From contig CABJAM010000002.1 in assembly GCA_902363555.1 (NCBI GenBank), forward strand, positions 496,001 to 560,000: a stretch of DNA of 64,000 bases. The letters run 5' to 3'. Position 1 is the first letter of the stretch. Every line of letters begins with the position of its first letter. A program made the position numbers and the translations under genes. This stretch comes from Lachnospiraceae bacterium. Its GTDB lineage: Bacteria; Bacillota; Clostridia; Lachnospirales; Lachnospiraceae. The notes below the pieces were generated by a model that did not search any database, was not told the origin of the DNA, and saw only the letters and a program-made list of their open reading frames with translations. Shown piece after piece: positions 8,239 through 17,675 of the stretch.

Positions 8239-8922
8239 ATGGATTTTAATTTTATTTCAAAAACAGAACTTTTTTCTGGAATTTCTGTGGAAGATACAGA
8301 ATCGATGCTTGGATGCCTTCAGGCTTATACGAAAACTTATACAAAAAATACGATGATTTATGCCGCCGGAACAACGACCGGCGCCATGGGCCTGGTCCTG
8401 TCCGGCAGTGTGCGCGTGGAACAGACAGACCTTTGGGGCAATCAGAATATATTTTCCACCGCCGGACCGGGGCAGGTATTTGCCGAAGCCTATGCCTGCG
8501 CGCCCGGCGAGGTTTTAATGGTGGATGCGGTAGCAGCCGCAGACTGTGAAGTTCTTTTTCTTAACGCCGGTAAGGTTTTAAAAACCTGCCCATCGGCCTG
8601 CCAGTTCCACAGCCGGCTTGTGGAAAATCTTCTGGCAGTGATGGCCTCAAAAAATCTAAACCTGACACGGAAGATCAGTCATATATCTAAAAAGTCCATC
8701 CGCGCCCGGCTGCTCTCCTACTTATCGTTTCAGGCACTGCGCCAGGACACCTGCTGCTTTGATATTCCATTTAACCGGCAGCAGCTGGCGGACTATCTGT
8801 GCGTGGACCGCAGCGCCCTGTCCAACGAATTAGGCAAAATGCGGGATGAAGGGCTGCTGGAGTTTCAGAGAAACCATTTTTGCCTCCATACCTCAGATTA
8901 CGCTTCACAGGGGGTGGAATAA
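8239..8922 (+). CDS. Crp/Fnr-family regulator of the hcp operon
   Basis: 227 residues. Sensor barrel at about 10-130 (GLVLSGSVRVEQTDLWG; GPGQVFAEAYACAPGE) and C-terminal winged helix with FNRQQLADYLCVDRSALSNELGKMRDEGLL. Regulators of this kind next to hcp respond to nitric oxide or redox state in other Clostridia and related bacteria. No N-terminal Fnr-type iron-sulfur Cys set is visible; Cys residues are dispersed (C41-region, DCEVLF, TCPSACQ). Start ATG at 8239 with CAGGAG upstream; the longer frame from 8206 would run through the operator. Divergent from the ferredoxin-hcp operon. Its stop is six bases from the end of the convergent flavoprotein gene. Confidence 0.88.
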   Translation: MDFNFISKTELFSGISVEDTESMLGCLQAYTKTYTKNTMIYAAGTTTGAMGLVLSGSVRVEQTDLWGNQNIFSTAGPGQVFAEAYACAPGEVLMVDAVAAADCEVLFLNAGKVLKTCPSACQFHSRLVENLLAVMASKNLNLTRKISHISKKSIRARLLSYLSFQALRQDTCCFDIPFNRQQLADYLCVDRSALSNELGKMRDEGLLEFQRNHFCLHTSDYASQGVE

Positions 8923-8927
8923 ATACA

Positions 8928-9854
8928 TTATTCTTTAACAAGTTCCGGCAATACAACTGCTCTTTCATAAGCCGTATACTTTTTACGTTTCTCCTGGATG
9001 ATATCCTTGCCGTCAATGGCCTTTTTGTGTCCTTTGCGGATATTGTTGTCGTGAAGCTCCTGGCCCCATGGATTCCAGCGGTTCTTTGCGCGTTCTTCGT
9101 CGGAGAAAGCCACTGTCACCTTACCGTCGCTCATGGTGACATCCGCTTTTGTATTACATTGCGGGCAATACCAGCCATCCTCACGGATTTCCAGGAGATT
9201 GCCGTGGCAGTCCGGACATACGCCGGGCGTTCCTTTATAGTCAGCGGCCTCACCATTTTCTTTGGTCATCAGCGCATCGGCAATATTTTCGCCCATGGCA
9301 TGCATACGTGCCAGCACATCATCCTCCAGGAGCACCGCACCGGAAGACGGCATGAAGTCAAAATGTACCGCATCCACAACAGAATCATAGGAGCCGCACA
9401 TTTCCATGGCGATCATTTTACATGTGCTTAATGTGAAGTTTGTCCAGTCCGTACCGCCCAGAGAAAAAGCTGCGCCTACCTTATGGTTTTTATGTGTCAC
9501 CTCGCGGTAATCACCGGTAGCGTGAAGCTTGTTGAGGAATTTGATCAGTGCGCCTGTGGGCAGCAGATTGTAGGCCGGGCTGGATACGATAATGGCATCC
9601 GCCTCACGCATAAGCTGCTCGATAAAATACACATGGTCACTGCCGTTTTTATGTACGCAGCGGAAATCAAAATTTCCCCGCAGATGATTCGTCATACATG
9701 TCTCGCAGCCAATGCATGTATTTACCTCGGCATCCTGCATACGCACAAGCTGGCACTGTGCCCCGCACTTTTCCTCGATTGCCATGAACACTTCCTTCAT
9801 CATAATTTCCGTGTTACCGTTTTTTCTGCCGCAGCAAAAACCTAAAACCTTCAT
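8928..9854 (-). CDS. Flavodoxin-fold NAD(P)H-dependent FMN oxidoreductase with C-terminal zinc ribbon
   Basis: 308 residues. The N-terminal 190 residues match NADPH-dependent FMN reductases: GFCCGRKNGNTEIMMKEVF (FMN phosphate loop), CIGCETCM (an iron-sulfur or disulfide motif) and VSSPAYNLLPTGALIKFLN. Then comes an unusual tail with CPDCHGNLLEI...WYCPQC, a zinc ribbon or rubredoxin-like pair of CxxC motifs, and a basic helical end. The start has AAAGGAGAGCG upstream. It is convergent with the Crp/Fnr gene and adjacent to the hcp block, so a role in detoxifying electron transfer is plausible but not shown. Confidence 0.85.
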   Translation of the reverse strand: MKVLGFCCGRKNGNTEIMMKEVFMAIEEKCGAQCQLVRMQDAEVNTCIGCETCMTNHLRGNFDFRCVHKNGSDHVYFIEQLMREADAIIVSSPAYNLLPTGALIKFLNKLHATGDYREVTHKNHKVGAAFSLGGTDWTNFTLSTCKMIAMEMCGSYDSVVDAVHFDFMPSSGAVLLEDDVLARMHAMGENIADALMTKENGEAADYKGTPGVCPDCHGNLLEIREDGWYCPQCNTKADVTMSDGKVTVAFSDEERAKNRWNPWGQELHDNNIRKGHKKAIDGKDIIQEKRKKYTAYERAVVLPELVKE

Positions 9855-9895
9855 AAATCGCTCTCCTTTTCGTCATACATAATAAATAATTTTGA

Positions 9896-9939
9896 GTTAC
9901 ATTTTCTGTTTTTATGTAACGGTATATTTGTGGTATACC
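9896..9939. promoter_or_regulatory. Two adjacent inverted repeats in the divergent gap
   Basis: GTTACAT (9896-9902) / ATGTAAC (9914-9920), directly followed by GGTATA...TATACC (9921-9939). They sit in the 275-base gap between the flavoprotein and the sensor kinase, where both promoters must lie. Likely regulator sites; the protein is unknown. Confidence 0.45.
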
Positions 9940-10129
9940 ATATTATTATCTAATAATTATAACATGGCTCAGTAAATCCTGCACCTGTTTTTTTAAGATT
10001 GTGTGAATCTGCGTTTTCGCCTTGAATCACCCATGCCAATCCGTTATAATTAAATTATATCTCCCGTCCACGCTCCCCCAGCGTCCGACGGCAGAGCATC
10101 CCTTACTGAATTATATGGAGGAACACCTC

Positions 10130-12130
10130 TTGAAAAAATTATGGAACAAAATCAGCTTCAGAATCATAATACTCACAGTCATCGTCTTTGTGCCGGTGCT
10201 GATCTTTCTCATCATATTCAATATCCAGAGCACCCACAGCGCCACAGCAGCGCTGATCCAGGAAAACCAGGGAAATCTGGACACTGCGGCTCAGCAGTTG
10301 GACAACATTTTAGAGGTTACGGAGACGCTGCTGAAAACAGTGAACAACGATTCCACGCTGCTGGATAAAATACGGTATTACAAGCCCAGGGTGGCGGCGG
10401 ACGCGGCAGAAGCCACGCCAGACACTACCGCAGAAATCCCCCCAGATAATGACGCAAACGTCCCCCCCCCAGTTGATGATGATGATTTGCCCCGAGACAA
10501 TTCCGCAGACACTGCCACAGATGCGCCCACAAGCGACTCCGCAGACGCTGACGCAGATGCGCCCAAAAGCGACTCCGCAAAAGCTGACGCAGATGCGCCC
10601 AAAAGCGATTCCACAGGCAGCTCAGCTTCCGGCGAGATCAGCAACGACACAGAATCAGAATACTACCGTGCGGTCCAGCTCCTGTTCAACCACCTGCAGG
10701 ACTCCCTGGCGGCCAGCGACTTTACGCAAAATGCTTTTATCTATTTTCCTGAACAGGAATTATTTTACAACTCCAAAAAAGAAGCACAGATGACCGAATA
10801 TCTCAACACCATTATTCAGTCAGACATGTCCGGCGGCCCCGTCAACCTGATGGATACTTATCAAAAATCATGGGCGCCGGTCTATGTGGGCAGCCAATGG
10901 TATATTTTGCGCATTTGGAGGTACAATCCCAAAGCCAATGGCTACTATATCGGCGCATGGTTTTCTGTGGACGCCCTCAGAGACTCCATCCACGTCTCCA
11001 TAAATACGGACTATGACCGGCTGTTTATCGCCAATGGCAGAGGAACCTACCTCAACAGCAACGGACTTTATATTAATCCCAATACGATCGCCTCCGGAGA
11101 TATGGTCCATGACTCCAAAGGCTCAGACATAACCGGCTCCGGGCGTACGTCAGAGGACTATTACTACATATATACCCTTTCCGAGAAGGCGCCCATACGG
11201 CTTATAAAGCTGCTGAACACCAAAACCGTAAAGTCATTATCACCGGATATTTCGCTGGCTATTTTTATCATGTTCCTGTGCTTCGCCATGCTCATCCTTT
11301 TATTTACGGTATGCATCCGCCGCTGGCTTTTAAGTCCGATCAGCTCCACCATGCGCTCCATGGACCGTATCCGTTCCGGAGATATTGATCACCGTATCCC
11401 GGTCAATTCCGGGGATTGTGTGGAATTTACATCTCTGAATACGTTGTTCAATAACATGATGGACCAGGTCAATCAGCTCAAAAACGAAATTTATGAGGGG
11501 CAGTTGGAACGCCAGGAAATACGTCTGGAATACCTTCAACAGCAGATACAGCCCCACTTCATATTAAATACGTTAAACACGCTGTATAATCACACCGAAG
11601 ATGATATCCAGAAGGAAATCATACTGCTAATGACCAAGTATTACCGCTTTGTCGTCAACATAGATTCGCGGTATGTACAGCTTGGGCAGGAGCTGGATCA
11701 CATAAAGAACTATCTGAAGCTGCAGCAGATCCGCTATCCTCATGCATTTGAGTATGAGATCCGCTGTGAAAGCTCCCTGGAGATCATACCGGTACCGCCC
11801 TTTCTTATCGAAAGCTTTGTGGGAAATACGATCAAGCACGCACTGAATTTCTCGGATTGTGTTTTTATCCGGATCGAGGCGTATCTTTTGGATACCTTCA
11901 CCACACGCATACGCATTTCCGATACCGGGGAAGGCTTCGAGGACGAGGTTCTGGATATGATCAATGATTACCTGGAAAACAAAACTATCTCGGAAGAGCT
12001 GGGCGTCGGTATCCGCAATTCCATCGAGCGGCTGCGGCTCATCTACCACGACAATGCCGCCATACGCCTGTACAATCAGGAGTCCGGCGGCGCTGTGGTG
12101 GAAATCGATCTGTCGCTGCAAATGCCATAA
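10130..12130 (+). CDS. YesM-type sensor histidine kinase
   Basis: 666 residues in the membrane. TM1 at about 8-30 (IIILTVIVFVPVLIFLIIF), a long extracytoplasmic sensor region to about 390, TM2 (LAIFIMFLCFAMLILLFTVC), HAMP (LLSPISSTMRSMDRIRSGD), then a His_kinase domain with the phosphoacceptor in QQIQPHFILNTLNTLY and an HATPase with NTIKHA, SDTGEGF and GVGIRNSIERL. The sensor contains an Asp/Ala/Pro-rich low-complexity tract encoded by 36-bp DNA repeats, unusual for this family. I chose UUG at 10130 because GGAGG at 10117-10121 is well placed; the in-frame ATG at 10115 overlaps that site. The AraC-type response regulator follows after 57 bases. Pairs of this kind usually control carbohydrate import genes. 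Confidence 0.9.
   Translation: MKKLWNKISFRIIILTVIVFVPVLIFLIIFNIQSTHSATAALIQENQGNLDTAAQQLDNILEVTETLLKTVNNDSTLLDKIRYYKPRVAADAAEATPDTTAEIPPDNDANVPPPVDDDDLPRDNSADTATDAPTSDSADADADAPKSDSAKADADAPKSDSTGSSASGEISNDTESEYYRAVQLLFNHLQDSLAASDFTQNAFIYFPEQELFYNSKKEAQMTEYLNTIIQSDMSGGPVNLMDTYQKSWAPVYVGSQWYILRIWRYNPKANGYYIGAWFSVDALRDSIHVSINTDYDRLFIANGRGTYLNSNGLYINPNTIASGDMVHDSKGSDITGSGRTSEDYYYIYTLSEKAPIRLIKLLNTKTVKSLSPDISLAIFIMFLCFAMLILLFTVCIRRWLLSPISSTMRSMDRIRSGDIDHRIPVNSGDCVEFTSLNTLFNNMMDQVNQLKNEIYEGQLERQEIRLEYLQQQIQPHFILNTLNTLYNHTEDDIQKEIILLMTKYYRFVVNIDSRYVQLGQELDHIKNYLKLQQIRYPHAFEYEIRCESSLEIIPVPPFLIESFVGNTIKHALNFSDCVFIRIEAYLLDTFTTRIRISDTGEGFEDEVLDMINDYLENKTISEELGVGIRNSIERLRLIYHDNAAIRLYNQESGGAVVEIDLSLQMP
10518..10620 (+). 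repeat. 36-bp in-frame tandem repeat inside the sensor kinase
   Basis: Units start with CAGATGCGCCCA at 10518, 10554 and 10590, exactly 36 bases apart; the third is partial. They encode Asp-Ala-Pro-Lys-Ser-Asp-Ser-Ala-type dodecapeptides. Nearby DNA is also rich in GAY and GCN codons. Confidence 0.85.
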
Positions 12131-12134
12131 ACAT

Positions 12135-12160
12135 GTAACGGTTCGGCCACAATGAACGAC
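12135..12160. repeat. Degenerate GTAAC palindrome copy
   Basis: GTAACGGTTCGGCC...TGAACGACAC lies between the kinase stop and the response-regulator ribosome site. The left arm is well kept, the right arm is eroded. Confidence 0.5.
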
Positions 12161-12187
12161 ACATAAACATTGAGGGAGGCTTTACTT

Positions 12188-13000
12188 ATGAATTTAAATA
12201 TATTGCTTGTGGATGATGAAGCATATTGTGTGGAAAAACTGATCCACGACATCGACTGGAAGGCGCTGGGTATTTCTCATGCTTATTCCGCGTATTCCGC
12301 GGCCCAGGCGATGAAGATACTGCAATCGGAGCCCATACAGCTCCTCATCTGCGATATTGAGATGCCCGGCGCCAGCGGCCTGGACCTGATTGAATGGACC
12401 AATGAGGCCGCCCGCCTTATGAATTTTTCTATTGAATGTCTTATGCTGACCTGTCATCCGGAATATGAATTTATGCGCAAGGCCATGCAGCTTGGCTGTT
12501 CGGATTATCTGCTCAAGCCGTTCAAAAAAGAAGAAATCACCCAGTCCATTGCCGCACTGGTGGAAAAGATTCAAAAGAAAAACGAGGAGCAGCCGGAACT
12601 GTTTTCATCCCGGACCGACTACCTGTCCGCCACCGCGGACAGTGATCCTATGCCTGCGTCGGCGGATTCCGATGAGCATATACGTACCCGGGTCATTCCG
12701 TATATCCAGGAGCATATCGCCGCCCCCATTACGGTGACGGAAATTGCCCAGGCTGTCAACCTCAACGCTCAGTATCTGATGCGCCTGTTCCGCAGACAGA
12801 TGGGCTGCTCCATCATCCAGTACGTGACCCGCTATAAAATGGAACTGGCCAAGGATATGCTGATCCATACAAACATCAGCAACGCGGAAATATCCGAAAA
12901 ACTGGGCTATCTGAATACGACCTATTTTCTTAAAGTCTTCAGGGAAAATGAGGGTATGACGCCGGGAGCCTTCCGGAAAAAATACAACATATATAAATAA
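12188..13000 (+). CDS. YesN-type response regulator (REC + AraC HTH)
   Basis: 270 residues. The receiver domain covers about 1-120 with LLVDDE at the N-terminus, phosphoacceptor D56 in LLICDIEMPG and the conserved Lys in LLKPFKKEE. A 45-residue linker leads to an AraC-type double helix-turn-helix (about 165-265; ITVTEIAQAVNLNAQYLMRLFRRQMG, AEISEKLGYLNTTYFLKVFRENEGMTPGAFRKKY). It should act as a dimeric DNA-binding activator when phosphorylated by the kinase at 10130. The start ATG 12188 has GAGGGAGG upstream. The most likely targets are sugar uptake genes such as the importer at 20162, but the link is inferred, since other genes intervene. Confidence 0.92.
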   Translation: MNLNILLVDDEAYCVEKLIHDIDWKALGISHAYSAYSAAQAMKILQSEPIQLLICDIEMPGASGLDLIEWTNEAARLMNFSIECLMLTCHPEYEFMRKAMQLGCSDYLLKPFKKEEITQSIAALVEKIQKKNEEQPELFSSRTDYLSATADSDPMPASADSDEHIRTRVIPYIQEHIAAPITVTEIAQAVNLNAQYLMRLFRRQMGCSIIQYVTRYKMELAKDMLIHTNISNAEISEKLGYLNTTYFLKVFRENEGMTPGAFRKKYNIYK

Positions 13001-13004
13001 ATTT

Positions 13005-13045
13005 ACGAGGGGCTGCCGGTGAATGGCGATTTTTAAGCCCCTCGT
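13005..13045 (+). terminator. Intrinsic terminator of the two-component operon
   Basis: ACGAGGGGCT (13005-13014) pairs perfectly with AGCCCCTCGT (13036-13045), followed by a short T-rich tail (TTCCTTTAT). The remaining 180 bases to 13226 show nothing else clear. Confidence 0.75.
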
Positions 13046-13225
13046 TCCTTTATGTCTAAACACTCCTTTTCCTAAGCTGTTTTCGCGGCGCTTTTCCCTT
13101 CGTATTTTTGGATCTCACTAAGAAGGAAACACTTTGATAATGAACATCCGGGCATTCTTTTTATCGTTGGCACTGCACCAGAAAACGGTTCATATCGTCC
13201 TCAGTGCCAACAAGTATAGCCCCCC

Positions 13226-16200
13226 TTACCTGTGGCGCTTTTTGTAGTGCGTCTTTTTCAGGTAGACAAACAAGACCATAACACCGGCCAAAGATACCAG
13301 CATCATCAGCCGCCAGGGCAGCAGGTTGGTCGTATCACCCGTCTGTGGCGTGGTCGTATCGTCGGTCTGCGGCGTAGTCGTACCACCCGTCTGTGGCGTA
13401 GTCGTATCGCCTGTCTGCGGGGTCGTTGTTTCGTCCGTCTGTGGGGTCGTTGTTTCGTCCGTCTGCGGAATGGTGGAATCGTTGATGGTGATCGTTACCG
13501 TAAAGGGAACGCCATCGAACGTGTAGGTCGCTGTAACCATTCCCGTTTTAAGGGCTTTGAAGGTATAGGTATCACCGTTCTCCGTCATGGAAAGCAGCGC
13601 CTTGTCATAACTCCACGCACCGCCCGCGGGCGCGGGTGTCCAGCTTACGCTCTGGCCCACCTGCAAGGTGTGGCTGTCCGGCAGACCGGTGATAACGGCC
13701 GCAGCATGGGGCTGCACTGCCACCGCAAAGGGTGACAAGCCGGAAAATGTGCCTTTTGCCATGCCGTTCTCCACCGTGACCGTGCGGCGCTCCTCCACCT
13801 TGTCCTTGCAGTGGAACATCTCTACTTCCTGCCCGTTGTACCTGGCATCCACCGGGATCTCCACGTCGAGGTCGCCGGTATATTTACCAGAGGACAGGCC
13901 TATGTCAAAGAGTACGAGCAGCTCACCCTTATCCTGTCTCTCCCGGATGCCGTCGCACACCTCACAGGCGCCTTTTTCGTGAAGACCGTTCTTTTTAACG
14001 GCCAGAACAGCGTCGCCGGTGAAGGAGCCGCTCACCTTTATGCCAGTATCCGGGTCATAGAGCGTGCGGTAAAAATATGTGGGTGAGGGATCGCCGTCAG
14101 CCTGTTTGGTATATGTTTCGGTCATCACGCTGCTGTCGATGCTGTCCGGCGAGCCGGCGTAGGCTTTCAAGGTGCTGCCCAGCGGCACGGTGATGGGAGC
14201 GGAATAGGGCTGCCATGTGCCGCTTGTCGTCGGGTCGGAGTCATCCAGCATGTAATAGATCGTCGCGCCCGGCGTGGCGCAGGCGAGGGTGACGGTCTGG
14301 GCCTCCCGATATGCGCCGCCCTTGGGGTCTGCCGTGGGCATGGCGGTCTGGCCCATAGCCGTCCATACTGCCGTCAGGATGATCTCATGGTCCGGCATGG
14401 TGAGTGTTTCCCCCGGCATATAAGTGGTTCCGTCGTACGCCCAACCCGCGAACACATAGCCGCTGCGGGTGAGACTGCCGGTATTTCCCAGGACGGTGAC
14501 ATCCATGCCCTTGCCGTAATAAGCGCTGTCTGATGGCACATCGCCGCTATCCTTATCCGGGGCGGTGTAGGTCACCATGTCTGCGGGCCAGGCCACGGGC
14601 GCGGTGCCATTCTTAACGAACACTGCGTCGGGGATGCTGGAGTCGTTGACCAGGTTAGCGTAAGAAAGCGCGTACCCGTCCGTTCCCTCGCAGGACCGGA
14701 GGTTCATGGAGACGGGGGCCGCACTCACGGTCAGGTCACCGAACACACACATACCGTGGCCCTCCGTGCCTTTGCCGCCTTGGACAGTGAGGCTGCCAGT
14801 GAAGGCAAGCTCCAGATCGCCCAAAACCCTCATACCGTCGCTCCATGCCGTGCCGTAAAGGCCTTTGGCGGTCAGCGAGCCGCTCCCCGCCAGCTTGTAA
14901 CTGCTGCCGTTTTGAAAGAGGACGCCCGTATATAAACCCTCGGCCGTCACCGCGCCGTCCACCGTCAAAACGCCGCCCGATTTGATGCCGTTATTCCCCC
15001 GGGCAGTGGTGGTTCCTGCACCGTCCAGCGTGACGTTCCCGCCAGAAGAGATGCTATATCTGGAGAGGCCGCCGCCCGTCTTGCCGCTCTCCACCACGAT
15101 AGTGCCGCCGTTGTGGATGGTGATGTCGTCTCCTGACAAGCCGCTGCCGCCGCTGCCGCCACTGTTCCCGCCCGTGGCGGTCAGGGAACCGCCATTACCC
15201 ACGCTGACGATCAGGCTGGCGGCGAAAATGCCGTGACCGCCAGAAAAAGTCGATGTACACGCGCCGCCCACGGCAGTCAGGAACGCGTTCCCTACCTCAA
15301 CAGTCAGATTGCCGTTGCAGTAGATTGCAGTCTTCCCCATGTCGCTGTTCCCTGATCCGCCAGTGAGGAAACAGGTTCCCTCCACCGTCAGGGTGGCATC
15401 AGAGGCGAAGTAGAGCGCGAATTCCATATCCCGGGCGGTAAGGTCTAGGTCCTGGATAATCAGGGAACGAACGCTGCTTGCCACCCTGATGTTGGAGCCG
15501 TTCACGGCCCTCCCGCCCGAGGTGACGGTCACGTCGTCCACGTCGATGGTCAGCGTGGCGTCGCCGTTCCCCCGGATGAAGATGGTTCCGCCGGACTGGA
15601 CACCCAGCCCTTTGGCGCTTGCGTTCGTACTGCCATTCCAAAGTGTCAGCGTCTCAGTGGGATTTCCCGCGCCGTCATACTGTTTGCCAATGCCGTTCTT
15701 ACAGTCAAGGATGGTGCAGTTTTGATACGTCGGGTTGGGGGCGTCGGTGCCATTATGTTCCATCTCCAGCATAGCTCCGTCCGTGACCGACAGGCTGCCG
15801 CCGCTTTTACCATACTTACCGCTGCCCACATCGCAGCCGTCAGTGCTGCTGGCCGTAACACTGGCGCCCTCGCCGGAAATTATAACGGTACCGCCGGAGC
15901 CAAACCAGCCGCCGCCAATCCCCGCGCCGTGCCCTCTGTACCCGCTGCTCATGGCGGTCACTCGCGCGCTGCCCCGGATGCTGATCTCGCCGCCGTCGCC
16001 ACCTTCAGTGTGGCCCGAGTCGGGGTCGCCGATGCCGGTGCCACCACCGATCCCTGCTCCGCCATCGCTGCCCGTGGCCACCACTTGCGCGCTGCCCTGG
16101 ATGGTGATTTTTCCGCCGGAGCCCAACTGGCCGCCGCCAATCCCCGCGCCGCCGTCGCCGCCCATGGCCGCTACTTGAACACTGCCTTGGATGGTGATTT

Positions 16201-17617
16201 CACCGCCGCTGCCCTCTGCGCTGCCGCCGATGCCGGCACCGCCGTCGCCACTCTTGTAGGAGTTTCCGCCCATGGCGTTCAATTTGCCGCTGCCTTCGAT
16301 CGTCACGGCCGCGCCGTCCGGTACCTGGATTCCAGCGCACCTGACTCCGCCCGTAAACGTATTTTCGTTCCGCAGGATCAGGGTGGCGGAACTGCCATTG
16401 TTGATGTCAAAAGCGGTCGATCCGGTGGACGAGCAGTCAATGTGGACGTTGTCCAGCGTCAGACTGGCGGCCGTGTTGTCCGCCACAGCCAGCCGGTAGT
16501 CCGCCGTACTGGCAACGTCGTCTCTCATGCGGATGGTCATGGGCTTGCCTGAGGTGATCTTCAGCACCTCTCCGTCCAGGTAAAAATCCCCGCCATTTTG
16601 ACTGTCGATCAAATCCGCGCCCTCAATGACAAAATCGCCCTTTACACAGGAATTGACCTCAATCGTATCCGCGCCGCCAGGCAGCACCCTGACGGAGGGG
16701 AGCGGGTCGCAGACGTAGCCCTCCGGGAGCGCCGCCGTAAAGAGATATTCCCCGGCGACGGGCCAGTTGCCGCCGTCCTGTCGGAAAGCGTCACATATCC
16801 AGCCGGAGATGTCCACCGTGACCGGGTCTGTTCCGCCCTCAAACTCCGCGCTGATAGCCGTGGGCAGCATGGCAGCCACATCGTCAAAGCTGGCCTGGTT
16901 GTCCGCGGTCACCCCGGACATGGGCAGTTCGCCCATGTTCAGATAATCATCGCCCACGAACGTCCAGTTCACGATGGTTTTTACAAGACTGTTATCTGCC
17001 TGTGGCGCCGGTTCACATGCACCGTCATGCCCGTCGACAAGGGTGCAGCCTTCCGTTTTTGTACATAGGCCCGGTTCTCCCGGCTGGTTATCCGCTGATG
17101 TCTCCGTGTCTTTATCCATCACCGTCACGGTGATCTGCGGCGGCTCCACGCCGTCCGACAGGGAGCAGCCGCCCACGTCCGCGGTAAACACATACTTGTC
17201 CAGCGTGTCGTCGTCGTAGGCAGGGGTGCTGTTCCACGTTACCGGAATCTGTTCCTCTGTCGTAGTGACGGTTGTGGCCGTTTTTCCGCTGTCTACTTCC
17301 GGCTCCGCATCGTTTTCCGGTGTGCCGTCCTCTGTGACAAGTATATCTGCTGAAACCCTGTATACCGCCGCCGTCAGCGTGTCCGGCAGGTCCAAAGCCT
17401 CCCGCGCTGTTCCAGGCGTAACGGTCTGCTCCGCGACACCGCTGTCCAGCGGCTCAAAGGACGCGATGGCCCCGTCCTGCGGCGGGGTATTGGTGTTCTC
17501 CGCAGCCGCACCCACCGGTATTATCAAGCTGAACAGCATCGTTGCGGACAGCAGCACCGCAAGCATCCGTTTTTTGGCCTTCATCCGGGCAGTCTCCTTC
17601 TCGATCATCTTTCTCAT
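13226..17617 (-). CDS. Large wall-anchored surface protein with InlB-type repeat and Gly-rich beta-helix
   Basis: 1463 residues, secreted. N-terminal signal peptide: a basic stretch, then MLAVLLSATMLFSLIIPVGAAA. Residues about 330-1050 hold many glycine-rich repeats of the type GSGGEITIQGSAQV..ATG..GGAGIGGG, which look like a parallel beta-helix. Then an InlB B-repeat-like segment (SGYVFAGWAYDGTTYMPGE), a chitobiase C-terminal-like Ig module (GGAYREAQTVTLACATPGAT), an Ig-like segment, and a C-terminal anchor: TTTPQTGD-type octapeptides, a hydrophobic helix (LMMLVSLAGVMVLFVYL) and KKTHYKKRHR. The PQTGD repeats suggest sortase-type anchoring although LPxTG is not exact. Start ATG 17617 has GAGGAGG upstream. 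GC-rich compared with its surroundings. Function: adhesin or polymer-binding surface protein (inference). Confidence 0.85.
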   Translation of the reverse strand: MRKMIEKETARMKAKKRMLAVLLSATMLFSLIIPVGAAAENTNTPPQDGAIASFEPLDSGVAEQTVTPGTAREALDLPDTLTAAVYRVSADILVTEDGTPENDAEPEVDSGKTATTVTTTEEQIPVTWNSTPAYDDDTLDKYVFTADVGGCSLSDGVEPPQITVTVMDKDTETSADNQPGEPGLCTKTEGCTLVDGHDGACEPAPQADNSLVKTIVNWTFVGDDYLNMGELPMSGVTADNQASFDDVAAMLPTAISAEFEGGTDPVTVDISGWICDAFRQDGGNWPVAGEYLFTAALPEGYVCDPLPSVRVLPGGADTIEVNSCVKGDFVIEGADLIDSQNGGDFYLDGEVLKITSGKPMTIRMRDDVASTADYRLAVADNTAASLTLDNVHIDCSSTGSTAFDINNGSSATLILRNENTFTGGVRCAGIQVPDGAAVTIEGSGKLNAMGGNSYKSGDGGAGIGGSAEGSGGEITIQGSVQVAAMGGDGGAGIGGGQLGSGGKITIQGSAQVVATGSDGGAGIGGGTGIGDPDSGHTEGGDGGEISIRGSARVTAMSSGYRGHGAGIGGGWFGSGGTVIISGEGASVTASSTDGCDVGSGKYGKSGGSLSVTDGAMLEMEHNGTDAPNPTYQNCTILDCKNGIGKQYDGAGNPTETLTLWNGSTNASAKGLGVQSGGTIFIRGNGDATLTIDVDDVTVTSGGRAVNGSNIRVASSVRSLIIQDLDLTARDMEFALYFASDATLTVEGTCFLTGGSGNSDMGKTAIYCNGNLTVEVGNAFLTAVGGACTSTFSGGHGIFAASLIVSVGNGGSLTATGGNSGGSGGSGLSGDDITIHNGGTIVVESGKTGGGLSRYSISSGGNVTLDGAGTTTARGNNGIKSGGVLTVDGAVTAEGLYTGVLFQNGSSYKLAGSGSLTAKGLYGTAWSDGMRVLGDLELAFTGSLTVQGGKGTEGHGMCVFGDLTVSAAPVSMNLRSCEGTDGYALSYANLVNDSSIPDAVFVKNGTAPVAWPADMVTYTAPDKDSGDVPSDSAYYGKGMDVTVLGNTGSLTRSGYVFAGWAYDGTTYMPGETLTMPDHEIILTAVWTAMGQTAMPTADPKGGAYREAQTVTLACATPGATIYYMLDDSDPTTSGTWQPYSAPITVPLGSTLKAYAGSPDSIDSSVMTETYTKQADGDPSPTYFYRTLYDPDTGIKVSGSFTGDAVLAVKKNGLHEKGACEVCDGIRERQDKGELLVLFDIGLSSGKYTGDLDVEIPVDARYNGQEVEMFHCKDKVEERRTVTVENGMAKGTFSGLSPFAVAVQPHAAAVITGLPDSHTLQVGQSVSWTPAPAGGAWSYDKALLSMTENGDTYTFKALKTGMVTATYTFDGVPFTVTITINDSTIPQTDETTTPQTDETTTPQTGDTTTPQTGGTTTPQTDDTTTPQTGDTTNLLPWRLMMLVSLAGVMVLFVYLKKTHYKKRHR
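13327..13475 (-). repeat. 24-bp tandem repeats encoding TTTPQTG/D octapeptides
   Basis: About six 24-base units with the core GTCTGYGGNGTNGTNGTNTC encode the wall-spanning octapeptides of the surface protein. Copy number is likely to vary between strains. Confidence 0.85.
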
Positions 17618-17675
17618 GTTCGCTCCTCCTCTTTTCCGCACACTTCCCCGCTGCCATACAAAAAGGTTATCAACG

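Noticed and set aside
10518..10620. 36-bp repeats resembling CRISPR repeat length
   Set aside because: They are contiguous, in frame and coding within a kinase gene; there are no spacers.
13327..13475. Regular repeats that could suggest a CRISPR array
   Set aside because: Units are contiguous 24-mers in frame with the surface protein, without unique spacers and without cas genes.
15722..16552. 276-codon plus-strand frame rich in Ala and Arg
   Set aside because: Shadow of the glycine-rich repeats of the surface protein on the other strand; GC-rich repeats keep several frames open.
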